Source: Protonemura montana (Eukaryota > Arthropoda > Insecta > Plecoptera > Nemouridae). From it: 64,000 nucleotides of DNA. The notes beneath the pieces were generated by a model. The model worked only from the letters and a program-made list of their open reading frames with translations, made no database searches and was not told the DNA's origin. Shown here piece by piece: positions 46,601 to 58,427 of the stretch; position 1 is the stretch's first letter, and each line of letters begins with the position of its first letter. Location: positions 18,128,651 to 18,192,650 of the forward strand of contig OX387603.1 in assembly GCA_947568835.1 (NCBI GenBank). The letters are read 5' to 3'. The position numbers and the translations under genes were made by a program.

Positions 46601-49395
46601 AAGGGCCAGCGAAACTAGCAATTAGTTTCCAAAGCTGAGATATGTTACTGACCTGCAGGGATGCCAGAATGGTTCCAAAACGTTTGCGCACTGCGCCCCT
46701 CGTCTCTGGGAGCTCAAGAACATTCTTAATTTCTGCCGCAGTCTTCCCCAAAGAGCCTTCGTAGAGCATGGCGAGCACTATCTTCACTCCGATTGGTGAG
46801 ACCACCACGTTGCCTTTTTGGACATCGGCCAGTTTCTGGGGAGGATATCACATAATCTGTTAGCTTACCATTTCACCTAGTTGGAACTTTAGAACCCCTC
46901 GTATCACATTTATCAGCGAACATTTCTAAAATTACAAGCTATATCTACATAATATACGGTATGGCAAATTAATATATATATTTTTTTATGCATTTCAACC
47001 AGGAAAAAAACCAGAATCCTTTTTGAATTTTTGGTATAAGCCAATTTTAAATTGGCTAGCTTCCATGTCATTTGACTAGCCAATACGATGATTGCTGTCA
47101 TTCATTGGACATGCTAATCCGAGGTGTGAAGGTTACATTTTCATTGTCTCCTGTCTTTGAAGGACAATCTGCCATGAGTTTAACAACCTTCATAGATATG
47201 GAACCAATTGTCGTTCCTTCATTTGCTCGTAAAATTCCGGGCAATCGTTTTCTCGGTGACATCATTATGATGACACGTAATTACAAAAATGCCTTGTTGT
47301 TAGGATTTAATATTTAAGTAGTGGCTTCGTTTGGCATTGACAGTGACAATGCCGATCTTGACAGAGAAGCACGAAAATCATATACTTATTATACAACCGT
47401 CCCTATTTTAATTTTGGTAATTAACAAAACAAATTAACTCGGCTATTGTTCCTAGATTTAAACGTGAATTGTGTCTAGCATACATAATTAATGTCAACAA
47501 TTTAATTTGGGTATTTTTCGCCCTAGGTGATCATAGTTTAATTATATCGAAATCAAAGACCTTGCACATTTTCCAATCGAAGCCGTCAAATCGTTCCCCC
47601 TGAAACGGCTCGTACGCGGGAGGTTCGGAGTCCGCGACGGCTAATGTAGCCATGCCGCCCAAGAACACGAAAACGCACAAAAGCAGACCTAGAACAGAAA
47701 AATCCATACTAAAATACACCTATTAGAAATTGAAAAGATTAAATTACTTACTATTACGGTATTTCAGCATATTATGATGCAACCATACGCAATGAAATTG
47801 GTGGGGTCGCATCCAAAGGTAACAGCCAAAGCTGTGCGGCCAACCGACAAATTAAATGCGCGCTCTTTTTGAATGGAAGGTGGCCGTGTGCTTCTAGAAC
47901 CGGTCGATCCTTTACGCCGCTCTCGCTCAGCAGCCCGGGTAGCTCAGTCGGTAGAGCATTAGGCTTTTAACCTAAGGGTCCAGGGTTCGAGCCCCTGCTC
48001 GGGCGAACTTTTTTGTTTCTGTGGCCACATTCGTCTATTAATTCTATACCACGCACTTATTTTCTTTTTAAAAACCGATTCGATTTGAGCGAATTAATTG
48101 AGAAAAGTCCTAAAATTATTTTGTGTATTTATAACAAAAATAAATATACTCCTTACTAATTCTCCGTCTATGCCTGCAATATTATTGAAAAAAAAAACTT
48201 TAATTTCCAGAAAATAATAGTTCACGCCTTGCGTTCTTGCATATTGCGTTGATGAACTGTGGGGCGATTAGTTCCGACTTAGGGAAAAGTTCGATTTTAC
48301 TGCGCTCAGAGTCGGCGTTTTAGGATGTGGTTTCGGTCGGTTTGGTAGCACGTCGCGATAGACCACACTGTTTTTATTTTTACAACACCATCACGTGAAG
48401 GCCAAAGGGCAGAAAATAGTGATCGATTACTAGCGAGTAGCGTCCATTAAAAATCTAAGAAAATATTGGTCGCTCATCTTCAATCCAACAACTCGCTGAG
48501 TGTTTCTTTCGCGAGATGATTCGCTTGTTTTGCTTCGTTGCAATCAATGATTTCATGATTTTATGACAGTCTCCTTGCAAACATCATTACGATAAACAGT
48601 GTTATTACAGACTCGAATAATTGGTCGCATGCAATTTGTATCACGTATATTGACAGCAATGCTGCTAATGTCAATTATTATACCTAATCCTTTCTTACTA
48701 ACATAGACTGCGATTGAATTTCGTTCCTGCTGAACTTGAAAATGTAAAAAGTACTTAAGCCCGGTTTACATGGGAGTATTTTTCTCGGCAGTAGACTCTC
48801 AGCGCCAGTCTACTGCCGAGTTTGCTGCTCTAGAGTGCTGGCACAATATTGCGTGCGTAGCTGTTTCCACATTACAGCATAGGCACAAGTTCTCTTCGGA
48901 GACATCAGTTGCAACTAGGCACGCCCCGTCAGCTTCGGACACGCTCGCGGGAACGTTTCTGATTGGTTGGTTTCAACGTAGATCTCTGTTCAAACAGAAC
49001 ATGCGCTAATCGAAAATCTCGGCGGCAGATATCTACTACGTCTCTTGTACCGACTTGTAGCACATGTTTGGCAATAGTTTCCGTCTACACGGGCATAGTT
49101 TTCTCGTGTGGTAGACTGCGGAGGCAGAGAGCCGAGAAAAATACTCCCATGTAAACCGGGCTTTACAAAACAGTCAACCGGTTCAAATGATCTCTACTCA
49201 CAAATTACAAGGCGCACAAGACCAAGCTAAGCTATCGACGCATTAGGATAAAACCCCACCAGACTGATCACACTTACGATTGAGCATCCCGTTTCGAAAA
49301 CAGCCTAATTATTAACCACCAGCATAGTTTCAACACGCATTTAAATAACATTCGGTGTTTGTGTTACCTGTATTCGAACTTATAGATGAGGCCAT
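43670..49395 (-). CDS. Secreted serpin with short proline-rich C-terminal tail
   Basis: Eight exons in transcription order: 49395-49368, 47688-47561, 46835-46653, 46373-46160, 45674-45460, 45257-45072, 44527-44377 and 44013-43670. Total 1449 nt, exactly 483 codons. Internal exons 3-6 (183, 214, 215, 186 nt) have the same lengths and phases as in the first serpin, so the two arose by tandem duplication. Exon 1 plus exon 2 gives a signal peptide (MASSISSNTGLLLCVFVFLG); an in-frame ATG at 47707 is an alternative start. Serpin landmarks: NVVVSPIGVK, LLLLNAIFFKGLW, RLPYQ, YSMFVVLPND and HPFLFYIEDE. The hinge EQGTTAYAVT has Tyr and Val at P11 and P9 instead of small residues, so inhibitory loop insertion may be impaired. 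P1 is Lys375 or Phe376 depending on the register used. Residues from about 410 to 482 form a P/A/R/T-rich tail. Intron 5 uses a GC donor (CAG/GCGAGT). A tRNA gene and a MITE lie in intron 1. Confidence 0.85.
47933..48005 (+). tRNA. tRNA-Lys (anticodon UUU)
   Basis: A 73-base cloverleaf. The acceptor stem GCCCGGG pairs with CTCGGGC (one G-T), with discriminator G. The D arm is GCTC-AGTCGGTA-GAGC. The anticodon arm TTAGG-CTTTTAA-CCTAA gives anticodon TTT with T33 and A37. The T arm is CAGGG-TTCGAGC-CCCTG. The A and B boxes are intact and a T run (ACTTTTTTG) follows at 48007 as a Pol III terminator. It sits in intron 1 of the serpin on the opposite strand. Confidence 0.97.
48006..48014 (+). terminator. 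Pol III terminator after tRNA-Lys
   Basis: A run of six T within AACTTTTTTG immediately follows the discriminator base of the tRNA. Confidence 0.8.
48757..49163. mobile_element. MITE with 33-bp terminal inverted repeats
   Basis: The ends are perfect inverted repeats: AAGCCCGGTTTACATGGGAG then TATTTTTCTCGGC at the left, mirrored at 49131-49163. The second layer is partly inverted too (GTAGACT...). There is no transposase; the open frames at 48770-49009 and 48963-49154 are by-products. No unambiguous target duplication was found. It lies in intron 1 of the second serpin, between exon 1 and the tRNA gene. Confidence 0.85.
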
Positions 49396-51877
49396 GGCTG
49401 CTGTGGCCAGTATGTGGCGTTGATCCGATCCTGACGAACGATTCACGCAAACTAGTCGCCACTGACGTTATGATCGCTGTTATACCTTCCAGTTCCAGTA
49501 GAGGCCAACTCTGCCGCTGTTATCCCTACCGTGTAATCTGTGGGCAAATCGAGACATGACGTAGCCTCAAGAGTGCAGGGAGGCTATTAAGTTTGTGATG
49601 AATGCTTTTTTTATTTTATTTTTTATCTTGATACTTCCTTGAGTGTGAGCAATTGGTGGGTGTTTTCAAAAGTGCGTGACTGATTACCAAATGCGGATGA
49701 TAATTTCTAACCATGCATCGAACCACTTTTCGATTTGCGTACAAGTACATTTTTATTTTATTTATTTTTTATCTGAAGCGTGGATAACTTCGATTGTCTT
49801 ATTTAACCTATCGTAAGGCTATTTTAAATGGTATCCAACTATCTGATGATATTTGATGTAAACACTGTTGAGAAAACTGGAACAAACCTTTTTGATAATT
49901 TTTTTTTAGTTCAAAGCTCAAAGATCAAATGAAGGCACGCCAAATTATTCAGTATATGTCTGAGCGCTCCTCAAACACACAGGCACTTCCTGCAGTGTTT
50001 TCAAAATAATTCATTTTTTAACGTCGTTCACAAAAATAGGTATTGCATCGTAATAAAAATGATCGAATTACGGATATTGGTAATTCTATTTTACATTTCT
50101 GTGCTATATCGTATTAAATAGCAGTATAGTTCATATTAAAACATTTCATAATAATAATAAACATTTTGTATTAGGATGAAATCTTATTTAAATTGCAAAC
50201 GCTTGCAATGCGCGAGGTATTTTATTATTAACAACACAATAGCCAGTTTCCAAATAGCTTAATGGTTCAGAGCAACACCCGCGATAGGTGGAGTTCGAGT
50301 CCGCGTTTGGGCATCAATTTTTGAGACGGTTAGTGTTGTTAACAATAAAATAAACATTTAGTGTGCCAAGTTTAAGTTAAATTTTGTTTTTAAACTTACA
50401 AACTTACTGTTAAGCTAAGATGGTAAACATAACATCTAGCTACATCTCGCTAATATTCCCAGCGATGACTAACTGCGACCATCTCCCCATTATTCAATAC
50501 ATTTAATTCGTGACACTACAATCACGTTGCCAGGGTCTGGAGAAACCCTGTTTGACATTCACTCGCCACGATTTTAACATTGACATTTCCTGTACTTCGC
50601 AAGACCACACTTCGACGTTATCCCATTACCGCATCGAATCATGTGACCTGCAGTTCGTCAGGTTCTGCAAAGTCTTCAAGATTTTAGGTCAATGTCCTCA
50701 TTGTTATGCCGCCATCGCTTTGTTATTGGGTCAACTGCACTGCAAGCGTGCTAAAAGTTGCTAGTGGGCGGATCGACAACTTGTTGAATCCACGTTGTAT
50801 GAAATCATCGAAAAACCACTTATTGCAAATCTTAAAGCATATGAAGTTGTGTCATATAAATCTAGGAGGGCTTTATTTGTACAGCGGCTATCTGTCAAAA
50901 TGAGGATATTCGAGCAAAGATTGTCTTGCCTATCTTTTATTGAAGAACGGATCATCTATCAGATTTCTTGTTATTTACAGTTGGCCAATTATTCCCCAAA
51001 TGACCAAAAAAAACAATGTATTTCCTGTTATAGCTTTTCAATCCCAGCATTTTACGAATTGAATCATATTTGATTTCCCGTGTATTTGGAATGCTATTTC
51101 TAACGCGCATTGCTTGCTGCCTGCCAGCAATCTCTGTCAGATTACCAAAGATTTTTGTTTATCATTGATAAGACCTGATAAATCAATTACATCTCAACTT
51201 GTAGAACCTTTTTGACGGGAAGCCGACAACCGATAGCTTCCCGTGACCCAATCCGGAAGCAGTGGTGTGGTTTGGCAAGTTATGGGTCGGAATTTTCCTG
51301 CCCGGCTGTCAACACACATCCTATTGCGTGGCACGCCTGCCGATATGATGACGCAGCCCGCGATGCACACGTGTCGCGTTGGATGCATTGAGGGAACCCA
51401 GGATGTAATGGATTGTGTGGTTCCTTTTATAAAAACTACGATTGTTTTAAAAGTAGTTTGTAAAAGTAAAGGGTTACCTCAAAATATTGTAAAATATTAT
51501 TTTTCCCCTTTCTTCATTTTCAGATTTCAATATTGATTTGGTTTTGGAAGGCTGCTGTTAGATTTTATTTCATGACAATGTCTGAAGCTGACAGCAATAA
51601 AATTGCTGAAAGGCAACTTTGTTTTGAAAGCGAATGGAACAAATGATATCTCTGTGGAGGCAAATTTCTCTTGTAGAAATTATAACTGCGTAAGTAATGA
51701 CAATGATCAAGATATAACTTCAAATTTTATTTTTTCAAGCTAAATAAATTTTTAATAAATAAAGTGATCATGCACAAAAGTGTTTTTCTGTTTTTCCTTC
51801 CCCGTGTTTCATTTCAGAGTTTGACGCAGCATGAAGGAATTCAATGCTCGTAATCATTCAACGACACTTGCCTCTAG
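49396..51877. other. Upstream of serpin 2 and before the FAM120 3' exons
   Basis: The first 150 bases presumably contain the serpin promoter; a TATA-like TATAAC on the - strand lies at about 49480-49485, 85 bases before the ATG. Apart from a tRNA-like MITE at 50218-50352 I see no gene. Under the single-gene model this is the right end of the long FAM120 intron. Confidence 0.4.
50218..50352 (+). repeat. Palindromic MITE carrying a tRNA-like core
   Basis: The termini TATTTTATTATTAACAACAC and GTGTTGTTAACAATAAAATA are inverted repeats with one mismatch. Between them, about 50247-50313, lies a tRNA-like sequence with TAGCTTAATGGTTCAGAGC, CACC-CGCGATA-GGTG and a GTTCGAGTCC B box. The stems are too broken for a functional tRNA. 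It is the same family as 17237-17368, in the opposite orientation. Confidence 0.65.
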
Positions 51878-54754
51878 TGAATGCCGAAAGAGGTGACATC
51901 AATGCCATCATCCACCAACCGTGCCTATTGACAGGTGATAACCACTCGCTCGTGTGCTTGGTTGCAGAACTGCACCCGGGGCTTCTGGCGCTGTGGGACG
52001 AGGAACGAACCGACCTCGTGGACAAAAGATGGGAGCTGTTTGCGTACAGCGTGGGGCCCAACTTGTCTACGGAGCGTTTGCGCCAATTGCCACCGATGCT
52101 CGTCGTGCCAGCCGCCATCCTATTCTACATTCGCGAACAAATTCCCATTGTTGCTGTCGAAAACTCGGGGGTAAAGCATTCAAGGGGCTTTTAGCCTGCA
52201 TTTAGCCCACATTTTTTCCCGATTATTAACTGTATGGTCCTAACTCAAAACAACAACCGAGTTTCCCTCCACTTGAATGATCTTAATGTTCCATGCTTAA
52301 TTTAACTGTTGTTTCGACTATGATTTGAGAAAATTGTTTAGTCCTTGTTTAACACCTTTGCTACTTCCTATTTTCTCAAGAGGCAGTCATTACTTTAGTT
52401 TAATCACTGTGTCACATTGCATATGCCAGTGTTGAAATGACAGTGCACAGAATCATATAAGGGTGACCTAGGTGCCAAGCATGACTCCAGTCCGAAGAAT
52501 TCTCCCCAGTGGTTCTTGGCCGATCAAGTGCACTCAGACTCTAAATGAATGGGAAGCTGATGGGTAAGCTGATGGTCGATGTCTTTTGCATGAGGTCAAC
52601 TTGTCATGCGATAGCTTAATTGCGTCGAAGCACTCTTGCAACCCATTCTTACCTGGTGTAGGGCATGAAATCACCATCAAATTTCAAACCTGCGCCGGTA
52701 CCTGCCAGACAAACCCCCATTTCTCTTCTTACCTACCACAAATTTAACCATTTTATATGGAAGTGATTTCTGTAGTTAGTTCTTTACTGATTATATTTCT
52801 ACTGACTATGCTTTCCTCATTTCATGCAAAAATTAGTAAAAGTACCAAAAAAGTTAAAAAAAAATTCTGTTGAAACTTTAAGTCTTTTACTAGTTAGATT
52901 TTTTCATCATTTGGCACATTAAAAAATACAACCCATTCAGTCATCCACAAGCATATAAATAGAGACAACAGCTTTATTACAAGATAGTATTTTGCACTTC
53001 TTTGCTTATCGGCTAGTAGACTTATGTTAACTCACTCGCATTGCTTGCACGTTTGCAGTACCTTGAGGATTGGGAGATGAAAGCCCTGGTGGTCCAGGCC
53101 GTTCTGGTTGAATCAACTGAGCTCTCCCAGATCGCAGCGATCACGATCAAACCACCGTACAACACACGAGCGATCCGCCTGGGAAGCATCTTCATGCGTG
53201 CCGTTACCCAGATGCTCATTCTGCTTGCAGCTTGTGGCTTTCCCATCTCTATGGAGCAGGTCAGTGCGTGCCCGAACTTTCCAACATTCCTTGCCACCCA
53301 TGTAATCAGCACCTAGCTATTATAAAAAAAATTATAACAATTTTTTTTGTCTGAATATCCCCATCCAAACATACTCACTCGCTTGAAATATATTGTTTAT
53401 TTTAGGTATGCCGTCTTCTGTTTTCCATCTTACTATAATATTAAACAACTGGATTACCTGGGGACTTGACTGTGATAATAACCAACCTTCCTATGTTTAT
53501 TTTTTGTTGTTTTTGGGTTTCAGGCGATGCCATGGCATTACTTTGATGGCAAGATCTTCCACCAAACGTACCAACGGATGTTAGCCGGTGAAACCAGCAC
53601 ACAACTCACTGGTGACAAGGTTGGTATATGTCATTTTTAAACCTTTCAATAATGCTTCCATTACCTAAAAGAAGTGTATTCAGGGTACTGGAACCTAGGA
53701 ATTGGCACCTTGTTGCTGTTTAGTCCAATGAAGTTGCTTTCGAAGGGTTCAGGCTCCGGTTCTAGAGGAATATCTGTTCCGAAGGGTTCCAAACAGTTCC
53801 ATTTTTGTATTAAATACAGTGTGTATTTAAATATCCTGACAACAGATCATGGTTGTGACATAAGGAGCAGATAATTTGCTCATGGTCAAGAAAGATACGA
53901 ATTAGCAATTTACCTGGTCTAAACGTCACAGATCTGTTGTCAGAATAAACTGCTTATTTTTATCTTGCTTGACCATGTTACAATTACTGCTCGAAGAGCA
54001 AAAGCGTAATCACCTATAAACCATAATTGTTATTACACGTGCCTTAACATGCAACTAAAAAATGTTTAGATGTGCATTTGTTTTGATTGGAGGTTAATTC
54101 AAACAAACTTATACAATTGCAATGCCCGATAACAAAATAAGGATGAGTTTTTTAGAGTATCGACTAACAACTCTATTTAAACGGTAAACATTTTATAGTA
54201 AAATTGTTGTTGCAGAAAATAGAAATAGGAAATGGACATTTTGAAACTCGAGAACCTTATGTAGCCAAAAAGAAACCGTATTTATTTCTTTTAATTCCGG
54301 TTCGGATTTTTCCCACTGTTCAGTTTTTGATTCCGGCTACGGTTCCCATTTTAAAAAGTGCCAAATGAGACTCATTCCAATCCCTGCTGCAAACTATTAC
54401 GTCATTTGATTCCAGTTTTAAGAAAACTTACATTTTTACTGTGTAACCAAATTTCAATACAGCTCTGCTTCACTATTTTGTTCTGGCTTAAAAATGTAAA
54501 AGTACTGTTTTTCCAGCATCTAGTTTCCAACAGATATAAAGGTTTTCTACTGATATTTATGTTGGAGATTAATATCCCACAAGCCACTCTAATATAATTT
54601 TTTCCAATAATTGACAAATTGACTAGAGTGGAGCAGTCCTAGGTGTCGTGGTAAGAAAATGTGCAGGATGCGATCCTTTAATCCCCGATTTTCATTCCAG
54701 ATGCCGTTGTTTGAGCAGCTGAGCGAAATAGTCTTCCAGCAAAATGCCGAATAA
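51878..54754 (+). CDS. FAM120-type conserved C-terminal exons (3' part, four exons)
   Basis: Exons 51878-52170, 53059-53259, 53524-53619 and 54701-54754 (TAA). The order and motifs match the C-terminal region of FAM120/CCPG proteins: a helical segment with LPPMLVVPAAILFYIRE, then RLGSIFMRAVTQML...ACG and PWHYFDGKIFHQTYQRM. The last is the family's P-W-x-Y-F-D-G-K-x-F hallmark. Internal joins are phase 0. The first exon is taken from the acceptor CTTGCCTCTAG at 51877, which requires a phase-1 donor upstream; exon 3 of B, C and E all provide one. No start codon or nuclease-like domain lies near by, so this must be the 3' part of a longer gene, most simply that of cassette E. An ATG at 51844 in the same frame is probably incidental, since an in-frame TGA lies just before it. 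Two antisense serpins would then be nested in intron 3. Polyadenylation may use AATAAA at 55318. Confidence 0.85.
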
Positions 54755-55498
54755 CTCACGTCCGTGGCAGGCAGCCCTGCAAGCGTTCAAAATGCTTTTT
54801 GAGTATCTTTTTAAATTTTATTTTATTACTTCAATAAGGAAATAACCTGTGCCTCTGTCTTAAAAGGATGGCAACAATTGTCTTACGTTTTGAGTGATAA
54901 GTTTAAAAGTTTCATTCAAATTTTGTTGCTAATCAACCAATTATTCATTTATTCAATTCAATTATTATTAATCCATGGTTTATTAATCAATCTATATATT
55001 TTTTTCAATATTTTAACTTGCTACCTAACCTATGCAAACCAAGATGTACCTGGCTTGTGAAGTACTGCATAGTGCAGCACTTATTGTTTTCATTCTTTAT
55101 ACTATATACTATTTGATTTCACTGTACTGGATTTTATTGACAATTTTTTTGTCATTTTTTAGATTGCTTTTCACAATGTGTAAAATTACAAGATTTGGTT
55201 GGTTTCTAGGGATGGTTTGTGAGTGATCTTGTCATTATTTCCATGTTTTTCTTTTTTTTTAAATTAAGTTATATTCCTAAAAATTTGTTCAAAGATCATA
55301 TATTATGATATTACATCAATAAATACATAGTTGTCGGTTCCAATACTTGTAAAAGCATCAGCCCGTCCAGTTGTGTCATCATCCAGTATCATCCAGTTGT
55401 GTTGCAATCGTGTGAAATCAAATCCATTTGACTAAAACAAACCTGTGTTTGGGTAACTGTAAAATGCCAAGCACTTCTTTTTTTGACCATGTTCATGA
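54755..55498. other. 3' flank of the FAM120-like gene
   Basis: AT-rich, no exon. AATAAA at 55318-55323 is a candidate polyadenylation signal, about 560 bases after the stop. Confidence 0.4.
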
Positions 55499-56199
55499 GT
55501 GTCCGAAGGGGGATGCGCTTGGATCCCCCTGGAAATAACATTCGCTGTCGACTCTGTGCAGAACATTCCGTAACAGGGTGCTTGTTTCGCTCCACGCAAC
55601 GAAATCAATTTTTAATTTTTGCTGGCAGCGAACAAAGTATTGGTCCAGGTTTCTTATTTCAAAAGAATCGGTAAGCTCACACCTTGTTTTTGACGGCTAT
55701 CTTGCAGACACGAAACTCCGCGCTTATCCAGAGCCGAATTACTCATTTCGCTGTAGTGCTGGTCGCTGCGAAACAAGTCCACTGGTTAAAATTTAACTCG
55801 GCAGTGAAAAAAGCAGAAAAATCTCTCTCCGTGTTTGATGGTTCAGGACTGCAAGAGAGGCTCCAGCAGACTGGAGTTCACTGATCTGGCTGATCTCTGA
55901 TATATGATCGCTGCTCCGGCGCCTCTGATCACTGATATCCTAAGTGAGCATGCATGTAATGCAAAATGTCTCCTGCAACTTAATTTAACCTTAAAATTGT
56001 AGTTATTGAAGTTATTTTTCCCGTATCGACTTCAACATTTAAACATTTAAATGGTATGTTAAGATATAACATATATGTAACATTTAATGGTATAATGTAA
56101 CGTAGCGAGCGAAACAATCCAACCCCATTTGCAATTTAAATCTATGCTTTATATTATTTCACATGGTTGTCAGCTTTTGGATTTGACTTCTAAAAAACG

Positions 56200-56560
56200 G
56201 GTGACCATCATACACATGACCAGTTCTGTTCGGGAGAGAGGTTAGAGGGTTGAAAGTTAGTTCAGCAACTTTACTCGCCTTGCTTATCAACCTCTCGGCA
56301 GCATGGATTTGTGGTGGAGTCCTGTGGTTCGAGTGGTACCGTCCTTCAATTGCTGTCAATTGTACAATTGCGGAGGGGACGTTGGTGCTCGTCGACAGGA
56401 GTAGGCCACGTGCACCGGGTTTCCCCTCCTCCCTTCTTAATTAGGAAGGTAAATCATCAGTATCATCTTCACTCACTCATTTACCGCCACTATTAGACCA
56501 GTGCCACATTGTCCGTTGTCAAGAAAGTGCGTCGTTAAACGTCACTAATCAATCAATCTG
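56200..56560 (+). repeat. 5S-derived SINE (5' truncated) in repeat copy 2
   Basis: Equivalent of the SINE at 2850-3235, in the same place within the repeat. The head remnant is CGGGTGACCATCATACACAT and the tail AGTGCGTCGTTAAACGTCAC. Confidence 0.65.
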
Positions 56561-57205
56561 TAAGATCTGTAAGATCACACTACAACGCAGAACATATCGT
56601 ATCTTGTAAAGGTTTGCAACAAAAGTCTGAATATCACATATTTTTATCTCCCGATCGGTCCTATTTTGAGGCGTTGCCTATGCCTAAAATTCAAAGCTAT
56701 ATTTTATAAATTTGTGTCAAGTAGCTGGGAACGAATGGCGTTGTAAGGAAATTTAGTTTGCCTGTAAAAACTTTGAAGCATCTCGTGGTACGCGTGAGTG
56801 CCACGGGACTGCCTATACGTACGGTTAATCCAACCATGACAAGTTTCAACTGAAATAATCGTCTAAAACGAGGCGAAAATTTGTCTCTTCGTACCAGGCG
56901 AGTAGCCGACTGAAGAGTATCGCCTGAAACCTACTGCATCGCTGTTCAAGTGACGTCACAACACGTGCTCGATCGACCCCCGCCTCGTACTTTCGAACGA
57001 CTGAAGCTCGGCTCCCATTGGCTGACCGGTTTTCGAAGTGGTTCGAGGTGATAACAGCAATGGCGTCCACAGCTGCTATCACAGACCAAATGTTTTCCAG
57101 GCATGCAGATGCTGAAGAACTCCAAATTCTCGTACTTTAATTGCAGATTTTAAATTAGATTCATTTTAACTATGTTAGCATTTGTTAGATGTGAGTGTTC
57201 TTGAC

Positions 57206-57495
57206 CAAATCAAGTCACACAGCGGGTCCAATTGCTTACGAGCCCTCCACGAATCGTCACACCGAACGGTTTGGCGTGCTGGAAACACCAGTTCTCGTGA
57301 TATCACCGACGTTAGCAACACTGCGCTGGGTCAGGTATTGGATGGGCGACCATCATGCACATTATCAGTTATGTTCGGGAAAGAGGTTGTAGGAATGTAA
57401 GTTAGTACAGCAACTTCATTAGCCTTGCTTATTTAACACTCGACTGCATGGATTTGTGGAGGAATCCTGCTGTTCGAGTTGCATCTTCCTGAAAG
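57206..57495 (+). repeat. SINE with 5S rRNA-like head
   Basis: TCTCGTGATATCACCGACGT and the following GGGTCAGGTATTGGATGGGCGACC closely follow the internal promoter half of 5S rRNA. The common SINE body (CTGCATGGATTTGTGGAGGA) comes next. It is too divergent and lacks proper stems, so it is not a 5S gene. In repeat copy 1 the equivalent is cut short at about 4013. Confidence 0.7.
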
Positions 57496-58427
57496 CCTTC
57501 CTGAAAAATACCTAAATTTCAGCCGAACTTCTCCATTTCTATTCTCACCGTTTTCACAATGCGAAATGCCAGTTAAATAAGCAGGTTAAGATGAAAACAG
57601 AAGTATCTGTTTAGGTGTAACCATGGGGATGCGTCTCATAAATTAAGTTGGACATGTTAAAACTGCCCGTTGGAAGAAATGTTGCCGAAAGTTGTATATG
57701 CACTCCCAAGTAAATGTCATAAAGGAAAGAAATTAGATTCACAGTTTTGTCAAAGGTTGACAAACAAACCGTTTCCAAACTTTTAACTCTTGTTTATTTT
57801 TATCTTTTAAAGTTGATGGGTTTAATGCTTATTGAAAGGCAAACTCTATAATACTTGTAGGCAATTTTTATCACCAACTCTCCCATCCCTAAGGGGTGGT
57901 AATACAACACTACCATGCAGCAAGCGTGTTTACCTTATTCAGTGCGAAAAGATAAGATATGCTTCAAAAATCATTAATGACGGAAAAATATAAGATACAA
58001 TAATTCAAAATCAATATGAACATAATATAAAACTCTTGTAGACATAAATAAACAAAATAAAATAACGACTGGACGTCTTCTGGACGCTACGTCGTTATCA
58101 TTGCGCGATTAAAGTGATAAATTACACTAGTTTACCCCGAAGTTCTTAATTCACTGATGTCTGTCACCCATTTTTCTTGTCTTTATAGCAAAATCACATT
58201 GTTTCATCATCAAAAGTCATCTTTAAATTCACTGCTATTCAAAAATGAATCGTCGTCAGAAAGAATTTCTGTTCATTTGGTTTTATCAAGTGTGGCTTTA
58301 GCACCTGGTCACTGACAGTCTCATTGGGTGATACATCTCAGTCACAAAGATCAAAATAATTCTTATAATGCTTTACTTTTTAAAACAACTTTCAGCCCTT
58401 GAACTAGACCATGCAGTACTCATAGTG

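Larger units (their letters stand above)
55499..58315. repeat. 2.7-kb dispersed repeat, copy 2
   Basis: Same orientation as 2174-4840 and nearly collinear with it. Differences are small indels plus about 170 bases (about 57327-57500) of 5S-type SINE that copy 1 lacks. It ends at the same place (TTTAGCACCTGGT). The open frames do not agree between the copies, so no protein is indicated. Confidence 0.8.

Noticed and set aside
51844..51846. ATG as the start of a separate gene
   Set aside because: It lies before a good phase-1 acceptor at 51877, and the encoded protein would begin in the middle of the FAM120 fold.
53690..54360. A second hAT element with GGTTCC-rich ends
   Set aside because: The left end looks like CAGGGTACTGGAACC, but no matching CCCTG end or 8-bp duplication was found.
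57298..57375. A functional 5S rRNA gene
   Set aside because: Only the internal half is similar, it is diverged, and it continues into a SINE body.
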